Assembly (NCBI GenBank): GCA_964580215.1
Contig: CAZOJT010000009.1
Span: forward strand, 29,784-93,783
Direction of reading: 5' to 3'
Source: SM23-73-3 sp964580215
GTDB lineage: Bacteria; Zixibacteria; MSB-5A5; SM1-73
Length of the DNA stretch: 64,000 nt
Shown here piece by piece: positions 27,186 to 35,366 of the stretch. Positions within the stretch are counted from its first letter, which is position 1. The number at the start of each line of letters is the position of its first letter. A program made the position numbers and the translations under genes. The notes under the pieces were generated by a model. The model had not been told where the DNA came from and did no database searches. It saw nothing but the letters and a program-made list of their open reading frames with translations.

Positions 27186-28877
27186 ATGTCAAGCGAATTA
27201 GGAGAAATGCTGGTTAAGGCAGGCAAGATATCGGGGGAACAGCTTACCCAGGCTTTGGACTTACAAAAAACCAACAAGGAGAAGTTAGGGGATATTCTGA
27301 TTAAGACGGGAGCCCTCTCCAGTGAGGAGGATCTCTCAGAATTTATCGGTAGGCAGTTAAATATTGGCGCTTTGAGGCTATCTGATATCGAGTTGAATCC
27401 AGAGGTGGTGAAGATGATTCCCCCAGACATTGCCAGAAAGTTCAACGTCATGGCCGTCGGCAAGCTGGGCAAGACTTTGATAGTAGCTATTTCGGATCCT
27501 AATAACATTTACGTTTTAGACGCCATAAAGTTTATCACTGGATGCGCGGTTCAGCCGGTTATCAGCCCGGAGAAAGCCATCCAGAAGGCGATAGATACCT
27601 ATTATCGGGATGCCGCAGGAATCGACCAGATACTTAAGGGACTGAAAGAAGGGGACCTGGAGGTGATTGAGGAGAGCGATGAGGTTCCCACCGAGCAGGA
27701 CCTAATATCCCAGGTGCAGGATAAACCTTTAGTCAAGCTGGTGGATTCCATCATCGGCGATGCCATCCGAAGAGGTTGTTCGGACATTCACATAGAAACC
27801 TATGAAAAAAGAATAAGGGTCAGATCCAGATTGGATGGAAATTTGCAAGAGATGTCTCCCCTACCTTTCAAATATCGTGCCGCTATCGTTTCCAGGATAA
27901 AGATAATGGCGGATTTAGACATCTCTGAGAGAAGATTGCCTCAGGATGGCAGGATAAAGGTGAAGTTCGGTGATCGGGCAGTGGATCTAAGAGTATCCGT
28001 TCTTCCCACCATATTTGGGGAGAAGGTGGTGATGCGAATTCTGGATCCGGGGAGCGTTAACGTCGATTTAACAAAATTAGGTTTCCCGCAACACTCTCTT
28101 AAGAAGTTCGAAAAAACCATCCACCTTCCCTACGGCATGATCCTGGTGACTGGTCCCACCGGAAGTGGGAAAACCACCACCCTCTATTCTGCCTTAAAAC
28201 AGATTAACACCACGGATATCAATATAATGACCGCCGAAGATCCGGTGGAGTTCAATTTCGAGGGAATAAATCAGGTGGCGGTGAAAAGCGAGATCGGACT
28301 GACCTTTGCCGCTTCTTTAAGGTCGTTTTTGAGGCAGGACCCGGACGTAATCATGGTAGGAGAGATCAGGGATACCGAGACCGCAGAGATCGCGGTGAGA
28401 GCCGCCTTAACCGGACATTTGGTCTTCTCCACCCTGCATACCAACGATGCTCCCAGCACCATCGACCGGTTGATCGATATGGACATTCCCAACTACCTGG
28501 TGGCTTCCTGTGTCAGGTTGATCATGGCTCAAAGGATGGTGCGCAAGATCTGCCCTAATTGTAAACACCAGGTTCAAATTCCCTCAGAGACCCTCCAGAT
28601 GCTGGGACTTGTTGACAACGAAATCAAAGGTCTCAAAGTTTATGAAGGGAAGGGTTGTTCGGAATGCAATAATACCGGCTATTCAGGAAGAACCGGTATT
28701 TTTGAGGTGATGCCCATGACTCCTGCAATTGAAAGGATGATAGTTTCCAGAGCCTCCAGCGCGGAGATAAGGCAACAGGCTATAACCGAGGGCATGCTCA
28801 CTTTAAGAGTTGCCGCTTTGGATAAGTTAAAGCAAGGCGTTACCACTGTAGAAGAGGTTTTAGCAGTAACTGCTTGA
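27186..28877 (+). CDS. pilB: Type IV pilus assembly ATPase PilB/GspE family
   Basis: The motor that powers pilus extension at the cytoplasmic face of the inner membrane. The 563-residue product has an N-terminal MshEN/T2SSE-type domain (about 1-150), a Walker A motif GPTGSGKT at 323-330, the Asp/His box region, Walker B with RQDPDVIMVGEIRD (about 380-393) and a tetracysteine zinc motif (CPNC ... CSEC, about 455-497). ATG 27186 follows AGGTGA by five bases; a GTG frame from 27177 overlaps that site. Followed by pilT and pilC. Confidence 0.94.
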   Translation: MSSELGEMLVKAGKISGEQLTQALDLQKTNKEKLGDILIKTGALSSEEDLSEFIGRQLNIGALRLSDIELNPEVVKMIPPDIARKFNVMAVGKLGKTLIVAISDPNNIYVLDAIKFITGCAVQPVISPEKAIQKAIDTYYRDAAGIDQILKGLKEGDLEVIEESDEVPTEQDLISQVQDKPLVKLVDSIIGDAIRRGCSDIHIETYEKRIRVRSRLDGNLQEMSPLPFKYRAAIVSRIKIMADLDISERRLPQDGRIKVKFGDRAVDLRVSVLPTIFGEKVVMRILDPGSVNVDLTKLGFPQHSLKKFEKTIHLPYGMILVTGPTGSGKTTTLYSALKQINTTDINIMTAEDPVEFNFEGINQVAVKSEIGLTFAASLRSFLRQDPDVIMVGEIRDTETAEIAVRAALTGHLVFSTLHTNDAPSTIDRLIDMDIPNYLVASCVRLIMAQRMVRKICPNCKHQVQIPSETLQMLGLVDNEIKGLKVYEGKGCSECNNTGYSGRTGIFEVMPMTPAIERMIVSRASSAEIRQQAITEGMLTLRVAALDKLKQGVTTVEEVLAVTA

Positions 28878-29008
28878 CCATATCAAAAGAGTTAAAAGGA
28901 CATGGAGGGAAACAAAAGGCCGGTTTAAGAATCAAATTCCCAAGTCGATAATATATAAGGGAACTTTTTACCTTAAGATCTGGGATAAAGAAAAAACAGG
29001 AGCAAAAG

Positions 29009-30103
29009 ATGGTCACCTTACGGGAACTCTTGGAATTAATCGTGAAGAAGAATGCCTCCGACCTTCATTTAACTGTGGGTTCGCCACCCCGGTTGAGAAT
29101 AGATGGAAAGCTGGTCAAAACCGATTTTGATATTTTAACCGCAGAGGGGACCAAAAAGCTGGCTTACAGCATAATGAATGAGAAGCAGAGGCAGAAATTT
29201 GAGGAGAAAAGCGAACTTGACCTTTCCTTTGGGATTGAAAACTTGAGCAGATTCAGGTGTAACGTTTTTATGCAGAGGGGGAATGTGGCGGTAGCTATAA
29301 GACAGATCCCTTTCCGCATCCCCAGTTTCGAGGAGTTAGGCATACCCAAGGTGGTAGCCGAGTTGGCTGAGTTGCCCCGGGGTTTGGTGCTGATAACCGG
29401 ACCCACCGGAAGCGGAAAATCCACCAGCTTAGCCGCCCTGATCAATAAGGTAAACCAGGAAAGATACTGTCACATCCTGACGGTGGAGGATCCCATCGAG
29501 TATCTTCATCGGCACAATTGTTCACTGATCAACCAGAGGGAGGTTTATGCCGATACCCAGTCCTTTGCCAGTGCTTTAAAATACGCCCTAAGAGAGGATC
29601 CGGATGTGGTTTTAGTGGGAGAGATGAGAGATTTAGAAACCATGGAAGCCACCTTAAACATCTCCGAGACCGGACATTTAGCCTTTGCCACACTGCATAC
29701 CAACTCCTGTGCCGAGTCGATTAACAGAATCATCGACGTGTTTCCCAGCAATCAGCAGGAGCAGGTTCGGGTTACCGTCTCCTTCGTTTTGCAGGCGGTG
29801 ATAAGCCAGCAGTTGATCCCCCAAATAGGAGGAGGGAGGGTGTTGGCTTTGGAGATCATGATCTGCACACCGGCCATCAGGGCATTAATCCGGGATGATA
29901 AGATTCATCAGATCTATAGCCTGATGCAGGCGGGACAGAAGTATGGCATGAGGACTATGAATCAATCTTTAGCCGAGCTTTATCTGAAACATAAAATCAC
30001 CCTGGGTGACGCTATGGGAAGAAGCTCAAATGTGCAGGAGCTGAATGAGCTTTTAGCTAGAAAATCTGAGATAAGCCGGCAACGGCGTACAGCTGGAGTA
30101 TAA
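29009..30103 (+). CDS. pilT: Type IV pilus retraction ATPase PilT
   Basis: Drives pilus depolymerisation for twitching motility. The 364-residue product has Walker A GPTGSGKS at 131-138, Walker B REDPDVVLVGEMRD, and the PilT C-terminal signature AIRALIRDDKIHQI followed by MQAGQKYGMRTMNQSL. AGGAG lies about seven bases before ATG 29009. Length is normal. Having both extension and retraction motors next to MglA supports a twitching or polarity module. Confidence 0.96.
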   Translation: MVTLRELLELIVKKNASDLHLTVGSPPRLRIDGKLVKTDFDILTAEGTKKLAYSIMNEKQRQKFEEKSELDLSFGIENLSRFRCNVFMQRGNVAVAIRQIPFRIPSFEELGIPKVVAELAELPRGLVLITGPTGSGKSTSLAALINKVNQERYCHILTVEDPIEYLHRHNCSLINQREVYADTQSFASALKYALREDPDVVLVGEMRDLETMEATLNISETGHLAFATLHTNSCAESINRIIDVFPSNQQEQVRVTVSFVLQAVISQQLIPQIGGGRVLALEIMICTPAIRALIRDDKIHQIYSLMQAGQKYGMRTMNQSLAELYLKHKITLGDAMGRSSNVQELNELLARKSEISRQRRTAGV

Positions 30104-30247
30104 TTCGCAGGAGTGAAATTAAGGAAAACTCAAAACAAAAGCATAACTTTTCAGATAGCGCAGACATTTACTCTAAGAAGCCTGATTAGGCTCTTGTGGA
30201 GAGAATCGGGCTTTAGGGGTGACAGTTTCTGAGGGAAGGAGGTTAAA

Positions 30248-31447
30248 TTGCCAGTTTTCACCTATAAGGGAAGGACATTAGGGGGAACTCAAGTTACAGG
30301 TGAGTTGAAGGTAAAAAACCGGGCTGAGTTGGAAAGGATCCTGCGGAGCAAAAAGGTTTTAGTGTCTCAGGTCTCCACCAAGCCTTCTCAGATAAGCATA
30401 AGAATCGGCACCGGAATAAAGAAGGTGCATATCTCCCGATTCACCCGGCAATTCGCCACCATGATCGGAGCCGGACTCCCCATGGTCCAATGTCTGGAGA
30501 TATTATCCCAGCAGATGGAATCAGCAGAACTGAGAAGGGTCGTCGGCGAGATAAAGGAAAGCGTGCAGGCAGGTACCACCTTGTCAGAAGCCTTAGCCCG
30601 ACACAAAAAGGTCTTTGATGATCTTTATGTTAATATGGTGGACGCGGGTGAGATCGGAGGAGCTTTAGACACCATTCTGGTTCGACTGGCCATTTACCGG
30701 GAAAAGGCAGATGCTCTGGTGCGTAAGGTAAAAGGAGCCTTAATCTATCCGGCGGTGGTGATGACCGTAGCTATCGGAGTCACCTTCATCATGTTGACTT
30801 ACATAGTTCCCGTCTTTGCCAAGATGTTTTCCGGTCTGGGCGCGGAGTTACCTGCCCCCACTCAGTTCATTCTGTCTTTGAGTGCATTCATCCGAGGCAA
30901 TATCTTAACCGGAGTAGTTCTGTTGGTCCTTTTGATCATCGCATATAAATTTTATTCAAGGACCGATAAAGGCAGATACAATATTGATTACCTGAAGTTG
31001 CGAATTCCGCTTATTGGGGATTTGATAAGGAAGAGTTCCATCGCAAGATTTTCGCGCACACTGGGAACCTTGATCTCCTCAGGAGTTTCCATTCTGGATG
31101 CGCTGGACATCACCGCCCGCGCATCGGGCAATCGGGTGATACATGATGCCATAAAAAAATCGGTTCTCTCCATCGCAGAAGGAGAAACCATAACCCAGCC
31201 TTTGAAGCAGTGTGGAGTCTTTCCTCCCATGGTTACCCAGATGATCTCAGTGGGAGAAAAAACCGGAGGGCTGGATGAGATGCTTTCCAAGATTGCCGAC
31301 TTCTATGATGAGGAGGTGGACGCCGCCGTGGCGGCTTTAACCTCCGTCATTGAGCCGGTGATCATAGTTTTCATGGGAGTGGTGATCGGAGGAATCTTGA
31401 TAGCCATGTACCTCCCTATGTTCGATATTATTGGAAAGATAAGCTAA
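30248..31447 (+). CDS. pilC: Type IV pilus inner-membrane platform protein PilC/GspF
   Basis: A 399-residue integral membrane protein linking the PilB/PilT motors to pilin assembly. It has the N-terminal PVFTYKGR start typical of PilC, two GspF domains (about 65-190 and 268-390) and three membrane segments near 170, 220 and 375. The start codon is TTG 30248, backed by AGGAGG five bases upstream. Major pilin and secretin genes are not in the window. Confidence 0.94.
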   Translation: MPVFTYKGRTLGGTQVTGELKVKNRAELERILRSKKVLVSQVSTKPSQISIRIGTGIKKVHISRFTRQFATMIGAGLPMVQCLEILSQQMESAELRRVVGEIKESVQAGTTLSEALARHKKVFDDLYVNMVDAGEIGGALDTILVRLAIYREKADALVRKVKGALIYPAVVMTVAIGVTFIMLTYIVPVFAKMFSGLGAELPAPTQFILSLSAFIRGNILTGVVLLVLLIIAYKFYSRTDKGRYNIDYLKLRIPLIGDLIRKSSIARFSRTLGTLISSGVSILDALDITARASGNRVIHDAIKKSVLSIAEGETITQPLKQCGVFPPMVTQMISVGEKTGGLDEMLSKIADFYDEEVDAAVAALTSVIEPVIIVFMGVVIGGILIAMYLPMFDIIGKIS

Positions 31448-31502
31448 ATTATATCCAACAAGTTTGACTGAAGCGGAGAGATAAGATTTAGAATTGTTCA
31501 TG

Positions 31503-31537
31503 CACCACTGTGCTTTTTGGCAGTGGTGTAAATTTTT
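31503..31537 (+). terminator. Terminator after pilC
   Basis: CACCACTG (31503-31510) and CAGTGGTG (31521-31528) form an eight-base stem around a ten-base loop, followed by TAAATTTTT. Confidence 0.65.
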
Positions 31538-31619
31538 AAGCCTTTCCTTGGTTTTAAAATCTAAGATTATAGAGCTTACAACTTTTATTGAGTTACGCGT
31601 GAGCAATGGAAAATCTTTC

Positions 31620-31710
31620 TTTTCTCCTTTAATCCCCCTTTGGTATGAACCATATGGTTCATACCTTTGTCCCCCTTTATAAAAGGGGGATTGAGGGGGA
31701 TTATAAAAAA
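31620..31710. repeat. CCCCCTTT palindromic element with nested CATATG palindrome
   Basis: AATCCCCCTTT ... AAAGGGGGATT with a second GGGGGATT half forms an element also seen at 15850-15920. Inside it sits GGTATGAACCATATGGTTCATACC (31642-31665), a perfect palindrome. The rest of the 487-base spacer up to 31934 is AT-rich and shows nothing I can assign. Confidence 0.75.
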
Positions 31711-31934
31711 GAGGAGATTGTGGTCGATGAAAAATTTTTCCGTTACTTATACGGAGATCAGTAATTACAAAGTCAAGTGAGCTTAATAAGGCAATCGATC
31801 AGAACCGTACGTTACTGCCATTTCGTCCATGAAAAGAAAAAGTAAGGCGAAAAAAACATTACAGTTTTGCTTTCTGATAAGACGCAACCTTATGAGTGAG
31901 TCGGTATTTTAAAGAAAAGCCCAAATCAGGTTAG

Positions 31935-33704
31935 ATGCAGATGGATGTGAACAAATCAGAACTCTCTTATTCTAAAATCCCCTGGCTTCTTTTGTCACGC
32001 CTCTCCATATTTATTCTGTTGTTGATAATTGTGGTTCTCTTTTTCCATGTGCCGGATTTTCTGGTGCTGCCCTTCACCATTTACTCTTTTGTAACCCTAT
32101 CTCTTCTTTTGCTCATTGCGTTCGACCAGAGACGAACTCAAAAGCTACTATTTAATGCCGTAGTGATTTTGCAACTCATCTTGGAGATTGTAGTCGAGAC
32201 CGGGGTGGTTTATCATACCGGTGGCATAGACAGTCCCTTCGCCATTCTTTTTATTTTGACCATCCTCTCCGCCAGCCTGATTTATCGATTGATCGGAAGT
32301 GTGCTTTTGGCTGGTTTATCCAGCCTGGCTTATGTTTCTATTCTCTGGTTTGAGGGAGGATTGGAATTTTCCTTCAAAAGCCTACTTTTGATTAGCGATG
32401 CCTCATTTTATGAGGCTTTTCTTTACATCTGCACCTTCTTTCTGGTGGCTTTTATAAGTGGCTATCTATCGGAAAAATTGAAAGTGAAAAGGGAAGAGTT
32501 GTGGAGTGCTTCTCTGGAGTTAAGCAAGATTAAAACGGATACGGACGATATACTAAGGCATCTGAAAAGCGGTCTGATAACCGTCGACACCTGGGGAAGA
32601 ATCGTTTATTTTAACCGGGCGGCAGAGGAGATACTGGGATATTCTGAAGTGGAGGTGAAAGGGAAAGATTGCCGGGACGTGTTCAAGCAAAGAATGCCCC
32701 AACTGGCGGAAAAAATATTTCAACCGATAAAATTCAACCAGGAGGATTCGAGGGGTCTCCTGCATATCGAAGGTAAAAACAACCGAAAGATTCCCATCGG
32801 GATAAGCACATCCATTCTGAGAGATAGAGAAAAGGGAGCGAGGGGAGTGATCGCCATATTTCAAGATATCACCGAGGTGATGAAATTGGAGGAAAGACTC
32901 AGGATGGCCGACAGATTGGCCGCAGTGGGTGAACTCTCAGCCGGGATCGCTCATGAGATACGGAATCCTTTAGCCTCCATCTCCGGGTCGGTGGAAGTTT
33001 TAAAGGGGGAGCTTTCCTTGGCCGAGGAGGATCGAAGACTTTTGGATTTGATTATCAAAGAGAGCGGAAGGCTGAATCGGATTCTGACAGATTTCTTAGA
33101 ATATGCTCGTATCGGTCCTTCGATGTTGAGCAAGGTGGAGTTAGTCCGTATTTTAGATGATGTTATAGAGATCGCTAAGAAGCATCCGTCTTTTGAAGAA
33201 AATATCTCAATAAAGAAAATCTTCTCTTCAGATGTCCGATATGTTTTAGGTGAAGAGAATCAGATAAAGCAGATATTTCTAAACCTTTTAGTAAATGCCA
33301 TGGAATCAATGGAAGTCAGGTGGGGAGAGATATTGATAACTGACCGGACCTTAAATCAATTAGATCAATTTTACTTTACCCAGGAGGAGCCGGAGGAATC
33401 GGAATGGATTGCTGTTGCCATCGCTGATCAAGGAAAAGGAATGACCGAGGAACAGAAGGAAAAAGTTTTTTCGCCATTTTATTCCACCAAAAAGAATGGC
33501 ACCGGTCTGGGACTGTCGATAGTGCAGAGATTGATAAACAATCTGGGTGGAAGAATAGAATTTCGCAGTCAGCCGGGCAAAGGCTCTGTATTTGTACTTT
33601 ATCTACAGAAATATGTGAAAAGGAAAGCCAGGTTATCTCAAACGGTTCACATCGCAAATTTAGCAGACTTAGATGTTTGCACTCCAGAACTTCGGCAAAC
33701 ATAA
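31935..33704 (+). CDS. PilS-like membrane sensor histidine kinase with PAS domain
   Basis: A 589-residue protein. Six hydrophobic helices fill about residues 15-185, as in PilS. Next come a short coiled segment, a PAS domain (about 205-320), HisKA with phosphoacceptor H340 in GIAHEIRNPLASISGS, and an HATPase domain with the N box QIFLNLLVNAMESM, G1 DQGKGM and G2 GTGLGLSIVQ. PilS/NtrB-type kinases usually phosphorylate an NtrC-type activator of sigma-54 promoters. No response regulator is encoded next to it, so the partner must lie elsewhere. Its place after pilBTC suggests control of pilus genes. Confidence 0.88.
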   Translation: MQMDVNKSELSYSKIPWLLLSRLSIFILLLIIVVLFFHVPDFLVLPFTIYSFVTLSLLLLIAFDQRRTQKLLFNAVVILQLILEIVVETGVVYHTGGIDSPFAILFILTILSASLIYRLIGSVLLAGLSSLAYVSILWFEGGLEFSFKSLLLISDASFYEAFLYICTFFLVAFISGYLSEKLKVKREELWSASLELSKIKTDTDDILRHLKSGLITVDTWGRIVYFNRAAEEILGYSEVEVKGKDCRDVFKQRMPQLAEKIFQPIKFNQEDSRGLLHIEGKNNRKIPIGISTSILRDREKGARGVIAIFQDITEVMKLEERLRMADRLAAVGELSAGIAHEIRNPLASISGSVEVLKGELSLAEEDRRLLDLIIKESGRLNRILTDFLEYARIGPSMLSKVELVRILDDVIEIAKKHPSFEENISIKKIFSSDVRYVLGEENQIKQIFLNLLVNAMESMEVRWGEILITDRTLNQLDQFYFTQEEPEESEWIAVAIADQGKGMTEEQKEKVFSPFYSTKKNGTGLGLSIVQRLINNLGGRIEFRSQPGKGSVFVLYLQKYVKRKARLSQTVHIANLADLDVCTPELRQT

Positions 33705-33823
33705 ATGCCTGCACTTCAAATTTCTTAGAAAACTACTTTTTGAAAGACGATGTAAATCCAGTTTGACAAAGAAACAATGGTGGTCCTCCGCCTGCTGCGA
33801 TCCCAGATGATCGAAACTCATAG

Positions 33824-33851
33824 CCGCCCACTTCAGGGCGGTTATTTTTTT
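33824..33851 (+). terminator. Terminator after the histidine kinase gene
   Basis: CCGCCC, loop ACTTCA, GGGCGG, then TTATTTTTTT: a compact six-base GC stem with a U tract. Confidence 0.85.
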
Positions 33852-33861
33852 CAGATTCTGC

Positions 33862-33889
33862 TTGGAAATTGGCAAAATCCGGTTATATT
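33862..33889 (+). promoter_or_regulatory. Promoter of the beta-helix gene
   Basis: TTGGAA (33862-33867) and TATATT (33884-33889) with 16 bases between. The downstream TATATTAAATTAG matches the promoter at 20480-20507. Confidence 0.55.
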
Positions 33890-33963
33890 AAATTAGAGAA
33901 CACGGAAAACTCTAAATATAACTCAGGCGTTTTATGGCAATTCCGATTTTTGGGAAAATAACC

Positions 33964-34905
33964 ATGAAAAAGTTTTTGATTCTCTGCTCATTGATTTTTA
34001 CCCTGTTTATCTCAAATCCCCTACAAGCAAGAATCATCCACGTGCCTGCTGATTTCTCCACCATTCAGGCGGGCATCAACGGTGCAGTCGATGGCGATAC
34101 GGTCTTGGTGGCAAGAGGACATTACTACGAAAGGATAAATTTTGCCGGTACTGCCATCTTAGTTGCCAGCAATTTTATTTTTGATAATGACACAACCACC
34201 ATCGATTCCACTGTCATTGACGGTGAAAATACTGGTACTGTAGTCGTATTTCCGGGATCAGCCTCAACTCTTCAAGGATTCACTATCACTAACGGATATT
34301 CAACGGAGGGTGAAAGAACCTACGGCTGGTCTGGTAAGTCTATAATTACCAACAATATCATGACTGGCGACTATGCCAATTACGCGGATGCCGAAATTCA
34401 CCGTGAGGATGGCCCACCTGTGATAACGAACAATATTATCATTGGTAACGATGGTGATGGAATCTACTGTAAAGGTTACGTGCCGAAAATCACCAAGAAT
34501 ACCACATCAAACAACTTCACTGCCCCTGGCGGAGGAATCTCCTGCTGGTCCGTTACCCCCACAATCAAACATAATGTCGTAACAAATAACTCTGGTAATG
34601 GTATCTACTGCGAAACATCTTCACCTACAATTGACAGCAACAATGTAATTAACAATGGTGGTAGTGGAATCCGTTGCGAGGAGTTCTCCTCGCCCACCAT
34701 CGGTAGTAATGCTATTCTCAGCAACTCATTTGGTGGGATCTATTGCAGGGAATATTCGTCGCCTACCATCATCAACAATACTATAATCGATAACTCTACC
34801 GAAATTGAGCGTGGTGGAATCTTCTGCCAGTGGGGTTCCTCTTTAAAGACACTTAGTCATTTATTTTGGACCATTTGTGTCTGTCATTTAAATATAACAA
34901 ATTAA
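33964..34905 (+). CDS. Exported right-handed beta-helix protein, C-terminally truncated
   Basis: From ATG 33964 the product has 313 residues. A signal peptide (KKFLILCSLIFTLFISN) ends near LQA. The motif IIHVPADFSTIQAGINGAVDGDTVLVARGHYYE is typical of the start of NosD/pectate-lyase-like beta-helix proteins. From about 130 on, NNTI/NNII rungs recur (ITNNIIIGNDGDGIYC, PTIDSNNVINNGGSGIRC, PTIINNTIIDNS). After GGIFCQWGSS the rung pattern stops abruptly and the last 22 residues look unrelated. Shortly after the stop there is a dispersed repeat also found at 56165-56310, so an insertion has probably removed the C-terminus. Partners and substrate are unknown. Confidence 0.75.
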   Translation: MKKFLILCSLIFTLFISNPLQARIIHVPADFSTIQAGINGAVDGDTVLVARGHYYERINFAGTAILVASNFIFDNDTTTIDSTVIDGENTGTVVVFPGSASTLQGFTITNGYSTEGERTYGWSGKSIITNNIMTGDYANYADAEIHREDGPPVITNNIIIGNDGDGIYCKGYVPKITKNTTSNNFTAPGGGISCWSVTPTIKHNVVTNNSGNGIYCETSSPTIDSNNVINNGGSGIRCEEFSSPTIGSNAILSNSFGGIYCREYSSPTIINNTIIDNSTEIERGGIFCQWGSSLKTLSHLFWTICVCHLNITN

Positions 34906-34929
34906 TAAAATCCAATCAAGAAATTTATC

Positions 34930-35030
34930 ACATTTGTAGAGACCAAATACAAATCATACACTTTTTGAGAAAAAGATTAGGCAACACCCAAGAGAGAAGA
35001 TATGCGTATGCATTCATACGAATCTTTCCC
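34930..35030. repeat. Dispersed repeat after the truncated beta-helix gene
   Basis: Words GAGACCAAATACAAATC, ACTTTTTGAGAAA, AGATTAG and CAACACCCAAGAGAGAAGAT, then a GCGTATGCATTCATACGAA palindrome. The same words in the same order occur at 56170-56305, but there two extra pieces interrupt them. The rest of the spacer to 35293 contains CTCTGGAG and CCGCC/GGCGG palindromes and no supported gene. Confidence 0.7.
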
Positions 35031-35293
35031 TCCTCTGGAGTCTCTTTTTTCTCAATTAGATTAAACTCCTCCGGGGGGAGATGTCCATTGTTTTTTTATC
35101 TCATCCCGCCAAAGGCGGGACTCCTCTGCCCTCAATCTTTGACCTCCATCTTTTCCACCCCGCCTGTCAATCTTGGCGGACAGGCAATCCGCTACCTCCT
35201 TTTTTCCATTTCTTCCATAAACCAACAGGTCAGTTGACTCAAATGAGGGGATACCATCTCCCTTCCTTTTCCCACAAATTCCCACCTTTTTGC

Positions 35294-35322
35294 TTGACTT
35301 TTTTGTACCTTGGGGTTAATTT
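35294..35322 (+). promoter_or_regulatory. Promoter of the first YCF48-repeat gene
   Basis: TTGACT (35294-35299) and TAATTT (35317-35322) with 17 bases between, about 45 bases upstream of the start. The same block, nearly base for base, lies before the second gene. Confidence 0.6.
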
Positions 35323-35366
35323 ATATGGAGCGATTGGTTTAAGTAATTAAATAGGAGGATTCCAAA

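Noticed and set aside
32398..32420. GCCTCATTTTATGAGGCTTTT terminator-like hairpin
   Set aside because: It is inside the membrane domain of the histidine kinase gene, which continues intact, so it is probably not a functional terminator on this strand.
34866..35237. 123-codon frame after the beta-helix gene
   Set aside because: Runs across the dispersed repeat and CCGCC palindromes; no motif.
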